Assembly: GCA_963978905.1 (NCBI GenBank)
Contig: OZ022257.1
Span: 37,105,919 to 37,169,918 of the forward strand
DNA: 64,000 nt
Source: Trichostrongylus colubriformis
Taxonomy: Eukaryota > Nematoda > Chromadorea > Rhabditida > Trichostrongylidae
Reading direction: 5' to 3'
Made by a program: the position numbers and the translations under genes. Under the pieces are notes generated by a model. That model saw nothing but the letters and a program-made list of their open reading frames with translations, was not told the origin of the DNA and did no database searches. Below, one piece after another: positions 47,201 to 57,788 of this stretch. Position 1 is the stretch's first letter, and each line of letters begins with the position of its first letter.

Positions 47201-48774
47201 GAATAATCGTGAGCAGAACTTGTCCATGTATGACTCAGGGAAAAAAAGCTCTCAAGGTTTTGGGTGATGTTGTGCATTTAAGGTGTTGATAGTTTGTTGC
47301 AGGTCTTCTTTAAGTTGTTAGTATGAAAATTTATGGGTGGAAGTACCCAGCTTAAAATAAAAAGATACACACCGTTACTCTAAGTCCTACTTCAAAGAAA
47401 CGCCAAAGATTGAAATTGATGCAATTAGTGAAGCTAGAGCACGAAATGTAAAATCCCTAGCGTCAGCGAAGAGCAGCCCTAACTTGTGAGATGAAATACT
47501 GCCACGGAGCCATTCCTACTGTTTCTAATTGAGAGTTAGCCCCGCGGACGAGACGATGTCACGAGGACTAGTTTTCGCAGGCAAGCTTCGACTTCTGACT
47601 CGCTTCAGAGGGCCATTTCGCGGTTTTTGTTTTTATATTTGTAATCAGCATTCGAGACTCCACGGATCCGTAGATGTCTCCTTTCAAGGTTCTACGGCAA
47701 GTTAAGCCTCTACCCTGGCTCCTTCCCTTGTTTGGTGGATCAGCTCGCTCGATTTCTGACTGTATCGATAAAGATCACTCACTACCAGAAATCGTCTTGC
47801 ACACATTTGAGCCCGCAAGCTCGTGACTTACACACACACTTCGAAAGCAGTCTTTGACATTCTATTTGTGGCTAACAGATATACGCCATAATGATGAATC
47901 CCGGCGCTCGTCAGACGCGTACACTGGCAGTGCTGTGCGTTTGGGAAAGAGCACTGCACTGTGCGTGGTGTCCGACGCTTTTTTGCTTTGCCTTTTGCCT
48001 AAGCCTTGGCTAGAAGGACCCTACCCTGATCAACTAAGGCTTACGTACAGGCCTACACTGAAATGTACGAACTGATGATTGAAGGAAGGTACCAGGTGTG
48101 GGGGACACCGCGAAAATGGGTGTCATCCCTCTCCAACTACATCAGCACCCCACCATTTTCTTACGGTACAGCTTACGTCTCTTTGCAGTCTTCATGTGAT
48201 TATTTAAGCAGGGGGATGTGAGTCCTAGCTTAAGCCTGGAAAAGGTAAGGAGCTCTGAGCGAATGTACCACTTTTTATGTTATAAACCCCCTTCTTCACT
48301 TCTTGCATAGTTTGTCAAATAGCAACTCAACCAAAAACATCGGACGCATGCACTGGAATACAGACACAGTCAGTGATCATGCCAGACGCGCCGTGCTAGT
48401 GCCGAAATTCATTCATAAGACTCGTGCTGGATGAATGCTAGAATCCTAAGGTGAATCAAGAATAATTTGATTTCAACTATGTACAGGACAAAACAGGAAT
48501 GAAAGGAAGCGACTGCAGTTGCCTGCGTCGAGTGCCGCCGCACTACATACTGATTCCCATATGCAGCATTTACTTTTTTTTTCGAATGTGTTCAATAGGA
48601 AACTCTTCACCTCTGTCTTGATGCAGAGCTATTAGGCAACCAAAAAAAACTTGTGCAGTCTTTTCTAAATCGTTATTTCTATGCAATGTATTAAAAAACT
48701 GATCGTGGTGGGAGGGTAACATTGCATTTGCTTTGGAGCTTGTTTTATACAGAATTCAGTGTGTCTCATAAGTT
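47201..48774. other. Unassigned sequence
   Basis: One 73-codon plus frame at 47854-48075 without a known domain. No repeat ends were seen. Confidence 0.45.
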
Positions 48775-49262
48775 CCAGTAGTGCCTTTCAATTTTGAAAT
48801 TTTGGCACTATCCAACTATCACTACCCTAGATACCGCAAGTTGGTCAAAAAAATAATTTTCGTTGAAACTTTGACTAGGGGGTTGGGGGTTCTTTGGTGT
48901 GCTGATCACGAATATGACATCCGTTTTTGGCGTTTGCGCCGAATTGGTGTAATGCACCATGTTAGTGCAGTAACTCGTTTTCACCAAAATCGCTGAAACT
49001 GCCCAAAACGGCGCTCGCGCTGAAAACCAATGCCATATCCCGTGATCAGCATCCTGTATAGCTCCTAGATGACAGTTTCAGACAGAGTTGGTGGAGAACA
49101 GTTGCACCGTCAGCATCAAAAACGGATGTCATATTCATCAGCACCCCAAACAACCTCCCCCCTAGTTTCAGCGAAAATTATTTTTTGACCAACTCCCGGT
49201 ATCTGGGGTAGTGATAGTTGAATAGAGCCAAAATTTCAAACTGAAAACGCCTTACTTACTAG
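48775..49262. mobile_element. Foldback element with arms of about 150 bp
   Basis: TTTTGAAATTTTGGCACTAT near the left end pairs with ATAGAGCCAAAATTTCAAAC near the right. CAACTATCACTACCCTAGAT pairs with ATCTGGGGTAGTGATAGTTG, and GAATATGACATCCGTTTTTG with CAAAAACGGATGTCATATTC. The centre (about 48945-49105) is unique. A single worn arm lies at 27930-28060. No coding content. Confidence 0.85.
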
Positions 49263-49772
49263 TTTCCCTTTCGTCGACAACCCATACATCCGTGGCCTAC
49301 GCGAGATCTCTTGGGCGGGGATCGAATTCTTTTTTGGAAGCCATCAGCACAGGTGCTCAGTTCACTTACTTCCGTTTGACTTGTTTGGAACTAGCATCTC
49401 TCTCAGTATCCGTAGCATCAAGACTGAACATTATCGTCCTGTATGCTTGTCGTTCTTTGCTTGTGGTCGTATTGATCAATTAATTGGCCGCTCATGGATA
49501 CTCTCTCCGTTCTCTGTCTACGAAAGCATACAAAAGGAAGCACGTGGCACTGCCTCACCAGACAAGGACGAACTTCTGATTAAGCTCATCGACCCAGCAG
49601 CCAATTTGCCTGTCTATACAAAGCTTTTTTCTCAACGTGTTGAAGGAGACCAGGGAGCAAATGGAATCTATCAGACAGTATGTAGTGCATCAGGGTAACT
49701 TGCGAAAATGAGCAGTTAAAAGCTGAGACTGCTAAACTTGGGGAGCTTTTACAATCGAAGAAATCTCAACTA

Positions 49773-51335
49773 CAGTGCTCTGCATAATTATACAGCCACC
49801 TATAAATTGTCTAAAAACTCTCTTCGCAGAGTAATTCAAAAAAGTCTCTAAGTGAAAGATGTAGCCAGTGCGGACGCGCATTCGCGCATCCATACCAAAT
49901 TTTAGCCAAGAAACATAGATGATTCTTTTCTTAATTTGTTTCGAAAATGCCGCTTATACCATTCTGCAAAATTATACAGCCACTGAACAGACTGACGCAC
50001 TCGTCAGCCGAGAAACAACGAAAAAGGGAAAAATGCTGATTTTGTGATCATTTAGTCTTCCATTGCTTCGAATAGCCACAAATTTTGGTGATGTGGGTCA
50101 ATATTAAGATTTTTAGAATGTTTTTAGACCACATGCTGCCACGCTTCGATGACAACGTCTTTGAACTCCCTGACACCTTCCAATCGGTCTGAATCCTTTT
50201 CTCCATGAAACCCCAGATAATGTTTCATCATGTAAAGATCGGAGGCGTTCGTTATCCGGGTCAGAAGGACCAGTCGGTGTCGGCTTCACCAGATCGAGTG
50301 TTCCAGCTGACACGGGATGGTCCATTAACTACATGGAAACAAGATTTTGGTGAAGATTTCTAGACGCATGACAGGAGAAGGGTACGGCGCACAAAGGCTC
50401 GGTGATCGGATGGTTCATTCTTTCAAGAACGAAACAAAAATTCGAATGATTACTTGGTCCCACACCATGACAAATTGTCCGAAAATTCCCTCAAGTTTGT
50501 ACACCTTTCCCCTTTGGTTTTTTTTCCAGATTGTTCTGTCTGATGAAAAAAGGTTTCGGCTATGATGTCCCCGACGGCTACCGGCGCTATCGCACAAGGG
50601 ACAAACTCAAGTTTTCAAGAAGAACTTCAAAGAAGGAGGTGTCAGGGTGTGGGATCAAATAATCATCCGAATTTTTGTTTCCTTCTCGAAAGGATGAACC
50701 ATCCGATTACCGAGCCTTTGTGCGCCGTACCCTTCTACTGTCATGCGTCTCGAAATCTTCACCAAAATCTTGTTTTTAAGTTAGTGGACCATCCCATGTC
50801 AACTGGAACACTCGATCATGGTGAAGCCGACACCGATTGGACCTTCTGACCCGGATAACGAACGGCTCCGATCTTTACATGATGAAACATTATCTGGGGT
50901 TTCATGGAGAAAAGGATTCAGACCGATTGGAAGGTGTCAGGGAGTTTAAAGACGTTGTCATCGAAGGGTGGCAGCATGTGGTCTAAAAACATTCTGAAAA
51001 TCTTAAAATTGAAACATATGACCAAAATTTGTGGCTATTCGAAGTAATGGAAGACTAAATGATCGCAAAATCAGCATTTTTCCCTTTTTCGTTGTTTCTC
51101 GGTTGACGAGTGCGTCAACCTGTTCAGTGGCTGTATAATTTTGCAGAATGGTATAAGCGCCATTTTCGAAACAATTTAAGAAAAGAATCTTCTGGTTCTT
51201 AGCTAAAATTTGGTATGGATGCGCAAATGCGCGTCCACACTGGCTACATCTTTCACTTAGGACTTTTTTTGAATCACTCTGCGAACAGAGTTTTTGGACA
51301 ATTTATAGGTGGCTGTATAATTATGCAGAGCACTG
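49773..51335. mobile_element. Palindromic Tc1-like element, 1563 bp, inside LINE ORF1
   Basis: Ends CAGTGCTCTGCATAATTATA and its complement lie next to TA at 49771-49772 and 51336-51337. Arms of about 690 bp (49773-50463 and 50648-51335) pair with a few per cent mismatches, around a unique centre of about 185 bp. Each arm carries the 3' part of a Tc1-type transposase reading outward; only the centre holds the DEKRFRL motif. Two near-identical 3' ends flank one middle, rather than a 5' and a 3' end. Inside the LINE it is precisely bounded by TA. Confidence 0.9.
50525..51000 (+). pseudogene. Tc1-like transposase 3' fragment
   Basis: LSDEKRFRL at about 50533-50562 matches the block around the second catalytic acid of Tc1/IS630 transposases (FSDEK.F.L.GPDG). 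It is followed in other frames by GYRRYR-like and KKNFK.GGVRVW-like sequence (typical G.VMVWG). Further on, near 50880-50915, a N-IWGFMEKR stretch corresponds to the PIENLWG region with the third catalytic acid. Frameshifts and stops separate these. The mirror copy of the last part lies on the minus strand at about 50110-50460. The N-terminal DNA-binding part is missing from both arms. Confidence 0.7.
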
Positions 51336-51857
51336 TACATACTCAGTTAGATTCTCCCCCTTCGTCTCAAAGTACACCTGACTTGTTAGCTACCCAGCAT
51401 GAACATGAAAGATCTTGCTCCATTGTAATCTCTGATACTCCTGAATTTTTATCTTTTTCTTCTGCTGGCAGAGCGTATCGTGATCTTCATGCTGTGAACT
51501 CAGTTCTGAATTATCTCGATACTGAGTGAGTTCCTTGTACTGTGTACGGTCTAGGCAGACCCAGTACTCGGCTCCGTTCCTTCTTCCATTAGGATGTCTT
51601 CATTCGTCCTTCCCTCAAAGGAAGAGAGAGATCGCATTTGCGAAGCACGTTCATTCAATCCCATTCCAGCAAAGCTCCGCATCTTATCGTAGATTCCGTC
51701 TCTTCCGTAGTTAGCCAAAATCTGTCGACTGACCCCACCTCTGATTCACTGTTTCGAAAAATATTTAGCTACTCCTCGGACTTTTGATTGCTTTCTGAGT
51801 TGTGTTTGTGTGGATGTTCGTTTTTTTAACTGAGATAGTTTGTCGGTTTATCTTTGT

Positions 51858-51922
51858 ACCAGTCGGATTGGCCGGCTGACGCCGGCCAATCCGACTGGTC
51901 CGGGCCGGCTGCGCCGGCCCGG
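51858..51922. repeat. Two adjacent perfect GC-rich hairpins
   Basis: Hairpin 1 has arms 51858-51876 and 51881-51899 (ACCAGTCGGATTGGCCGGC and complement) with loop TGAC. Hairpin 2 has arms 51900-51909 and 51913-51922 (CCGGGCCGGC and complement) with loop TGC. They abut with no gap and stand out in AT-rich sequence between LINE ORF1 and the satellite. Confidence 0.9.
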
Positions 51923-52079
51923 GAGCCGGCTAGCCAGCCGATTTTCGCGGGTGTTGGAGCATATCTCCCCCTCAGACCGGCACAATTCGCTTTATATTTT
52001 GAGCCACTGACGACGGGTCTACTTCAGCTGCTCCTGTAACTACCTGCTTACCATAGCATATCTATCCCTTAGATTTTCT

Positions 52080-52190
52080 GATTTTCAGCACGCGCCCGCC
52101 CACTGTGGGCAGGGCGTAACATTGTATATGTGCGCCCCTCATTTCTTCGCTCATGCTTTACCTATCCCATACTTGTAATATATTATACGA
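52080..52190. repeat. Fragment of the 1-2.7 kb repeat family
   Basis: CCGCCCACTGTGGGCAGGGC followed by CTTTACCTATCCCATACTTG resembles the GC-box plus CCCATGCCC..CTTGT blocks of the array at 1108-2700. It directly precedes the satellite and may be the end of the element that brought it in. Confidence 0.6.
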
Positions 52191-52199
52191 GATTATTAC

Positions 52200-53388
52200 G
52201 AGATATGAATTTCCCCCCATTCGCCTTCCGAGGCTCCTTATCAGCCCTTATCAGTTGCAATCACTTCCGTTCCCTCACCGCTGATGTTCCCTTACTACCC
52301 CCTATATCAGTTTAAGTCAGAGTCCCAGCTTTGCTGCGACGCGAGATATCAATTTCTAGCTATTCACCTTTCGAGACCCCTTATCAGTTGCTATCACTTC
52401 CGTTCCTTCACCGTTGATGTTATCTTACCACCCCCTTTATCACTTTAAAAATCCAGGGTCCTATCTTTGCTGCGACGCGAGATATCAATTTCTAGCTATT
52501 CACCTTTCGAGACCCCTTATCAGTTGCTATCACTTCCGTTCCCCCACCATTGATGTTATCTTACCACCCCCTTTATCACTTTAAAAATCCAGGGTCCCAG
52601 CTTTGCTGCGATGCGAGATATCAATTTCTAGCTATTCACCTTTCGAGACCCCTTATCAGCCCTTATCAGTTGCTATCACTTCCGTTCCTTCACCGTTGAT
52701 GTCCCCTTACTACCTCCTATATCACTTTAAAAATCCAGGGTCCCAGCTTTGCTGCGACGCGAGATATGAATTTCCCCCCATTCGCCTTTTGAGGCTGCTT
52801 ATCAGATGATATAACTCCCGGTCCCTCACCACTGATGTCCCCTTACGACCCCCTATGTTACCTCAGAAACACAGGGTTCCAGCTTTACTGCGACGCGAGA
52901 TGTGAATTTCCCGCCATTCGCCTTTTGAGGCTCCTTATCAGCTCTTATCAGTTGCTATCACTTCCGCTCCCTCACCACTGATGTCCTTTTACCACCCCCT
53001 ACATCATATCTGAATTTCAGGATCCCATCCTTGCTGCGACGCGAGATATGAATTTCCCCCCATTCGCTTTCCGAGGCTCCTTATCAGCCCTTATCAGTTG
53101 CTATCACTTCCGTTCCCCCACCATTGATGTTATCTTACCACCCCCTTTATCACTTTAAAAATCCAGGGTCCCAGCTTTGCTGCGACGCGAGATATGAATT
53201 TCCCCCCATTCGCCTTCCGAGGCTCCTTATCAGCCCTTATCAGTTGCTATCCCTTCCGTTCCCTCACCGTTGACGTCCCCTTACTACCCCCTATATCACT
53301 TTAAAAATCCAGGGTCCCAGCTTTGCTGCGACGCGAGATATGAATTTCCCCCCAATCGCCTTTCGAGGCTCCTTATCAGCCCTTATCA
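52200..53388. repeat. Satellite of about 8.5 units with 136- and 146-bp periods
   Basis: The anchor (GCTGCGACGCGAGATAT or a close variant) starts at 52333, 52469, 52605, 52751, 52887, 53033, 53179 and 53325. The spacings are 136, 136, 146, 136, 146, 146 and 146. The 10-bp difference comes from an extra copy of a CAGCCCTTAT-like decamer within CTTATCAGCCCTTATCAG. Unit ends carry TTTAAAAATCCAGGGTCCCA. Frames through it are repeat shadows. It lies between LINE ORF1 and the endonuclease. Confidence 0.93.
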
Positions 53389-53394
53389 ATACAG

Positions 53395-54022
53395 TTGGTA
53401 CCACTCAGGTAGAAAGTTCAGGAGGGGAGGCGCTGTCGCCATTTTGATAAAAAAAAACAAGATTTAGTACGAGTAGTGCTCAGTGAGTACATCAAAGATT
53501 CTACGAGATTCTGGCTCGTGATGTAAGTTTCTACTGTCAAGAAATTCGATTGATTGCAGTCGTAGAGCTCCCAGCTGTTCTACTGCGTATAGTGTTCAAC
53601 TTCTCAAAGCGCTCACTGATCTGAGTCCTACACAGAAGTAGTATCATTGCTGGTGACTTCAACCTGCCACAGATAGACTGGTCTTGTCCCAAAATGTGCG
53701 AAGACTCTAACGGAATCAAACTTATTGAACTTTGAACTATTCATAGTTTTCGCCAATATGATTCCTTTCTATCTAGGAATGATTCGTATCTTGATCTGTT
53801 GATGTCAAATTGTCCGTCACTTATCCGTTCTGCCTGTAGTCATGCTCCTACTGGTGGTAGCGACCACACTACAATTAGGTTTCTCTATCCATACCTGCAA
53901 AGCCCCTTACGTTAACCTGGCGCTGATTTCTTTCACGGGGATTTTACTTCAATGAAAAATTACCTCAAACATGTTGACTGGTTGGGATCCTTCAATACAG
54001 TAAACGGTGTCGACGGCAAATA
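53395..54022 (+). pseudogene. LINE endonuclease domain, interrupted and degraded
   Basis: A frame with RRGGAVAILIKKN matches the conserved RGGGVAI block of AP-type endonucleases. After stops, SIIAGDFNLPQIDW gives the GDFN active-site motif and GGSDHTTIRF the SDH motif with the catalytic histidine near the domain end. The N-terminal part, including the first metal-binding residues, is missing where the satellite ends. The domain nicks target DNA to prime LINE reverse transcription. Several stops show it is inactive. It is cut at 54022 by the mariner relic. Confidence 0.75.
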
Positions 54023-54209
54023 TTGGGTAGTCTAAAAAGTTTTTCGTATTTTTAAATACCCCTTTTTCCCTCCAAACTGCTTTCTGGCAATCACTTCTGT
54101 ACATACACATGTAGTACAAGTCCACATGCATCTATAGGTATTTATGTCTTCCATCTCCCGGATAAAAGGCGAAAAATGGAAAGATTTGTTGATAAAGTCA
54201 ATATTTAAC

Positions 54210-54825
54210 TGAGTTTGTGGCTCGTTTCGCCTCGTTTTTCTCATACGAACCACTATATTTTCTATTAACTCCCGAGGCTCATAGGTGAGTTGGGGTGAAT
54301 AGAGAACCAAACAATATCAGTAGGTGTAAAAAACATTTAGAAAAAACGTAAATAAAAAATATACATAATATATGTCAGAACAAACAAATAAACAAAAAAG
54401 GAAAGTAATCCTAGATGAAGAGTATCGTAGAGACTAGAATTAATACTAGAATGTAGAAGACTAGATTAAGTAAGACTAGTGAAAACCAGTTAAATGCAGA
54501 AGACCAGAGTAAGAAATGAAAGAACGCTTATAAAAAGTTAACCAAGAATTAAAAAAACAATAGTAGTTAGATTAAGAAATCAAAATGGATGAGTGACTAG
54601 AAATAGATTAATAGCAATGAAGTTAAATGAAGATAGACAAGGAACATTGAGGAAAAAGAATAACATAATAAGGATTGAGGATAATGATGGAGAAGGAGGA
54701 GACTGTGTGCAAATAAGAAATGAAAAGAGGAAAAACAGAGTAGCAAAAAGTTCCCAATAAATGCATGGATGAATTGCCACTGCTAAGGTAAATGTAGGAT
54801 AGATTCGGATGTAAGGAAAAACCCA
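54210..54825. repeat. A-rich segment related to 61.4 kb
   Basis: GGCTCGTTTCGCCTCGT, then CCACTATATTTTC and CCGAGGCTCATAGGTGAG, parallels GGTTCGTTTCGCCTCCCC, CCACTGTGTTTTC and GGAGGCTCCTCAGTGAG at 61410-61480. Both blocks are followed by several hundred bases of A- and AG-rich sequence. Probably the same element type in two host transposons. Confidence 0.5.
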
Positions 54826-55060
54826 CGTTCGATACGCAGGTACGCAGCCTTTATATCCCTTTGTTTGCCTGTGTATAGCCTTTTTCGGCAAAATAAACAT
54901 ATCAAAGGTCAATCTCATTTTCAATACAAAAATTTTTCTTTGAATGGCGTTAGACAGGGAAAGGAAAAGGTGATAATCCGATGGAGCAAGGTCAGGGGGC
55001 AGCAATTTTTATCCAAGCTCGAGGATTTTTTGGCGAGGCAATTTATTGGCAAGTCTTCCC
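54826..55060 (-). pseudogene. Mariner transposase fragment (third catalytic region)
   Basis: The minus strand reads ARQKILELG, then a stop, then LLPPDLAPSDYHLFLSLSNA. This is the mariner block just before and including the third catalytic aspartate (usually LGWE.LPHPPYSPDLAPSDYH). It fades into KGYKGCVPAYRTW without the normal LP.RW end. Only about 70 residues are recognisable. Confidence 0.7.
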
Positions 55061-55089
55061 ACTACTGAAAAAGTGACGTGGCATCCGTT

Positions 55090-56990
55090 TGAAAAAGTGG
55101 CGTCCCGTTTGAACCACAATCTAGGTCTGTGTTTAAACTTCCATCATATCTTTTGCGATTAACTGGAAAGATAGGTCGACTTTGGAGTTTCACTGTCAAC
55201 TCAGAATTGCCATCTGTTTGGGAATAGTACCAATCGTTCAATATGAATTATTCAAGAAAATTGGTAAGTACATTTCTCACGTTGAAAGTAAATTAATTGC
55301 GAAAGAAGGCTTAAAAACGTTTTATTCCACTGTTAATCTAGGACCTACGATAAATCGAGTATTTCTACCTTATGTGCGAATTCTGTTACGGCCGTAACTG
55401 ATGAAATCAAAGCAGAAGTTTCAGCCAACGCTGAAAAAAGTCCGGGCCACTAAGTTTTTTTCCCATGAAGTTTTTTTTCTCATGATCTGCCCTAAAGTGG
55501 AATCCACAGATCCTGCTCCGTGGTTCAAAAGAAATGACATAGCTAAATTTTGTCAGACTGGTCTTCAACGGCCTCTACAAATTCAGATGGTATCCCTTAT
55601 GTGGTAGTGAAAAACTCTATTCATGAAATCTCAGGCCCTCTAGAGTTTCTTTTTAACATCAGCTTCGTGACTGGCAAAATCCCCAGTAGATGGAAACAAG
55701 CTGTAGTAATTCCCCTTCCACAAAAGAACCTTTTTTCTGATCCCGAATACTACAGACCGCTCAGTTTAACCTTATTTTTCTCCGAGTTTGTGAAAACTTT
55801 TTGAGAAGCAACCACTTTCCCATCTTGACAAGTTTTGCGTCATCCCTTACACACACTATGGGTTTACAAAGGGTCAGTCTACTGAAACAGCACTACTTAA
55901 GTGTTTCAATGATTGGACGAGAGCTTATGACAAAAGAAAAATGTTGATGTTGTTTACTTTGATTTCCAAGAAGCATTAGATAGGGACCCCCACAAGTTAC
56001 TATTGCATAGATGGAGCACTTTGGGTTTCATCCTATGACTAGGAAGGGAATCAGAATTCTTGTCCGGTAGGACTTTTAAAGTGCGCATGAGTGATTCTTA
56101 CTCTTCAATGCGTAGGGTGAGAACCGGCGTTCCTCAAGGTACTATCGCTTATTCTATTTCACATTTACACTGCAGACCTCGCTTTGATCATTCAGGACCT
56201 CGGTATTTCCTGTAACATTTATGCAGGTGATATCAAGATTTACAAAGTTGTACAAGGAACTGTCGCTGGCCCGCAATTCCAATCAGCAATTGATTCAGTT
56301 TTGGACTGGGCACAGGCTAACAGGCTTCCTCTTTCCACTGAGAAAACGCAATTGATGTGCATAGGGAAACAAGTCCGGTACCCCAAATAGTCCGGTACCC
56401 GTCTTGGGGATGAGGATCTCAAAATTGTGTACGTGATCTTGGATTTCTTTATGAGAGTAATCTTGATTTTCATGAACATTATAAAACATTAGTGGCTAAA
56501 GGTCTTTGTAGAATTTTCAATATCTACAAAGTTCTCCGCACGAGAAACCCAACCATTCTGTTGCAAGCTTATAAAATTTGTGTTCGTCCCATTTTAGAAT
56601 GTGGGTCCACGTTTGCTCCCTTCATATGAAGAGAGATACTTCTGCTTTGAAAGGAGTCCACGATAACTTCACCCGTAAATTGGTGCTCCGCTGCCGCTGA
56701 TGTCAACTATAGGGACATTCCAAATGGAGTTGAAAGAACAAGTTATTCGGTTTGAAGTCACTGGCTATTACGCTATGACCTCATTGGACATTTCAAAATT
56801 TTTCGCATTCGTGAGATCCGATACAAGAGAAGCATCGCCAAAATTTCGACCACAACTGCTCGTTCCCAGGTCAGGCCCAAGTTTTTCTGTGATAGGGTTC
56901 GCACTACTTTTAGTTCTTTTCTGCGTTCTAATGCCAATTCAGTGAGGTATAGCATTTTCAAAAGAATCGCTGAAAACTTTCTGTAATTCT
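55090..56990 (+). pseudogene. LINE linker, reverse transcriptase and C-terminal tail
   Basis: The linker is recognisable as LRLTGKIGRLW and, later, FYSTVN and VTAVTDEIKAEV. The reverse transcriptase shows GPLEFLFNISFVTGKIPSRW, DPEYYRPLSLT, YGFTKGQSTETALL, a YFDFQEALD block, RTGVPQG and, at 56220-56231, YAGD in place of the catalytic YADD. The tail carries RPKFFCDRVRTTFSSF, the end pattern of CR1-like proteins. Together these exceed 550 residues spread over all frames. The protein would copy the LINE RNA at a nicked target; at least ten frameshifts or stops and the changed YADD rule this out. Confidence 0.85.
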
Positions 56991-57788
56991 CAGTTCGAGC
57001 CAACTTGCTGCTGTTAATCCATTTCGTTTCAGCGTTTAACTGACCTCCACACTGAATGACTCTGCATAAAACAAGCTTCAAAGGATATGCAATGTTGCCC
57101 TCCTACCACAATCAGTTTTTTAATACATTGCATAGAAATAATCAATTAGAAAAAACAGCATGAACTTTATTGATTGCCTAATAAAAATAGAAAAGGCACA
57201 TGCAAAGTGAGTTTCACTCTTCATACTCTTCAAATAAAACCTTGGTCTTCCAGCGTGCTACAGCCTGGTATTCACAACACATCTGACATTTTCTGGCAAT
57301 CATTCACCAATGGTCATATCGTCAAAGTTGCTGATCATCGGTTGGGCGGTTCAAGCCATCGTTTCCTCGGTAAGATAACGGCTGTCATTATTTGGCGAAA
57401 ATAAGTGGTTGGTAGAGGGACACACATAGTTTATGTCCTATCGTACATGTCTTACATCGGTGCATAACTCTTGCAACACATGCTACTTTTCCGAAACTTG
57501 ATTACTTTAAAAATTTTATACATAGTATATAGGAAATATAAGCATCGTTGGGCCTTCTACCATTTACTCCAATGACTAGGTAGCTGCTCAATGCCCTTTT
57601 CCCGGCAGTAGACAAGCTACAATTTGAGAAACCCATGGATATAAGATTCGAGTGTGGCTAGATAATCAAACTTCTCACTTTTATGCAACGCTTACGGCCC
57701 TGATTGAGGAGCATTTAAAATACCATAGAATAAGAGATTACGTTGAATGTAAGGGAATTCAGAGCTCAGCTTTTTGTCATTTACCGCC
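56991..57788. other. Unassigned sequence after the LINE
   Basis: A 76-codon plus frame at 57174-57404 has no recognised domain. The LINE 3' end and any tail repeat were not identified. Confidence 0.45.

Larger units (their letters stand above)
49500..51790 (+). pseudogene. LINE ORF1, split by a Tc1-like element
   Basis: Before the insertion a frame reads VLKETREQMESIRQYVVHQG, and after a small frameshift EQLKAETAKLGELLQSKKSQ: a charged, heptad-like coiled coil typical of LINE ORF1. After the insertion it continues with ERSCSIVISDTPEF, then AVNSVLNYLDTE, and after a stop with VYGLGRPSTR and FIRPSLKGRER, as in CR1-like ORF1 proteins. Counting one copy of the TA, the last codons before 49773 and the first after 51335 are in the same frame. 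ORF1 proteins bind RNA in the LINE particle; this one carries stops and is dead. Confidence 0.7.
54023..55085 (-). mobile_element. Truncated mariner relic inside the LINE
   Basis: The left end TTGGGTAGTCTAAAAAGTTT next to TA at 54021-54022 looks like a mariner terminal repeat. A minus-strand transposase fragment follows at 54826-55060. No matching right terminal repeat was found near 55085, where LINE sequence resumes, so the 5' part is lost. A-rich DNA (about 54210-54825) lies between the terminal repeat and the transposase fragment. Confidence 0.6.
49500..56990 (+). mobile_element. Dead CR1-like LINE hosting several later insertions
   Basis: In order this holds: an ORF1 coiled coil (49626-49770) and ORF1 remainder (51336-51790), an endonuclease (53395-54022), then linker and reverse transcriptase (55090-56990), all plus strand. 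Intervening blocks are a palindromic Tc1-like element, GC hairpins, a satellite and a mariner relic. The order ORF1, endonuclease, reverse transcriptase and the C-terminal tail pattern fit the CR1 group of the jockey superfamily. Numerous stops and frameshifts show it is inactive. The 5' boundary is approximate. Confidence 0.75.

Noticed and set aside
51858..51922. GC hairpins considered as a bacterial-type terminator
   Set aside because: No following T run and no bacterial genes; eukaryotic repeat context.
52200..53388. Regular repeats considered as a CRISPR-like array
   Set aside because: Units are continuous 136/146-bp tandem copies with no unique spacers, in an animal-type genome.
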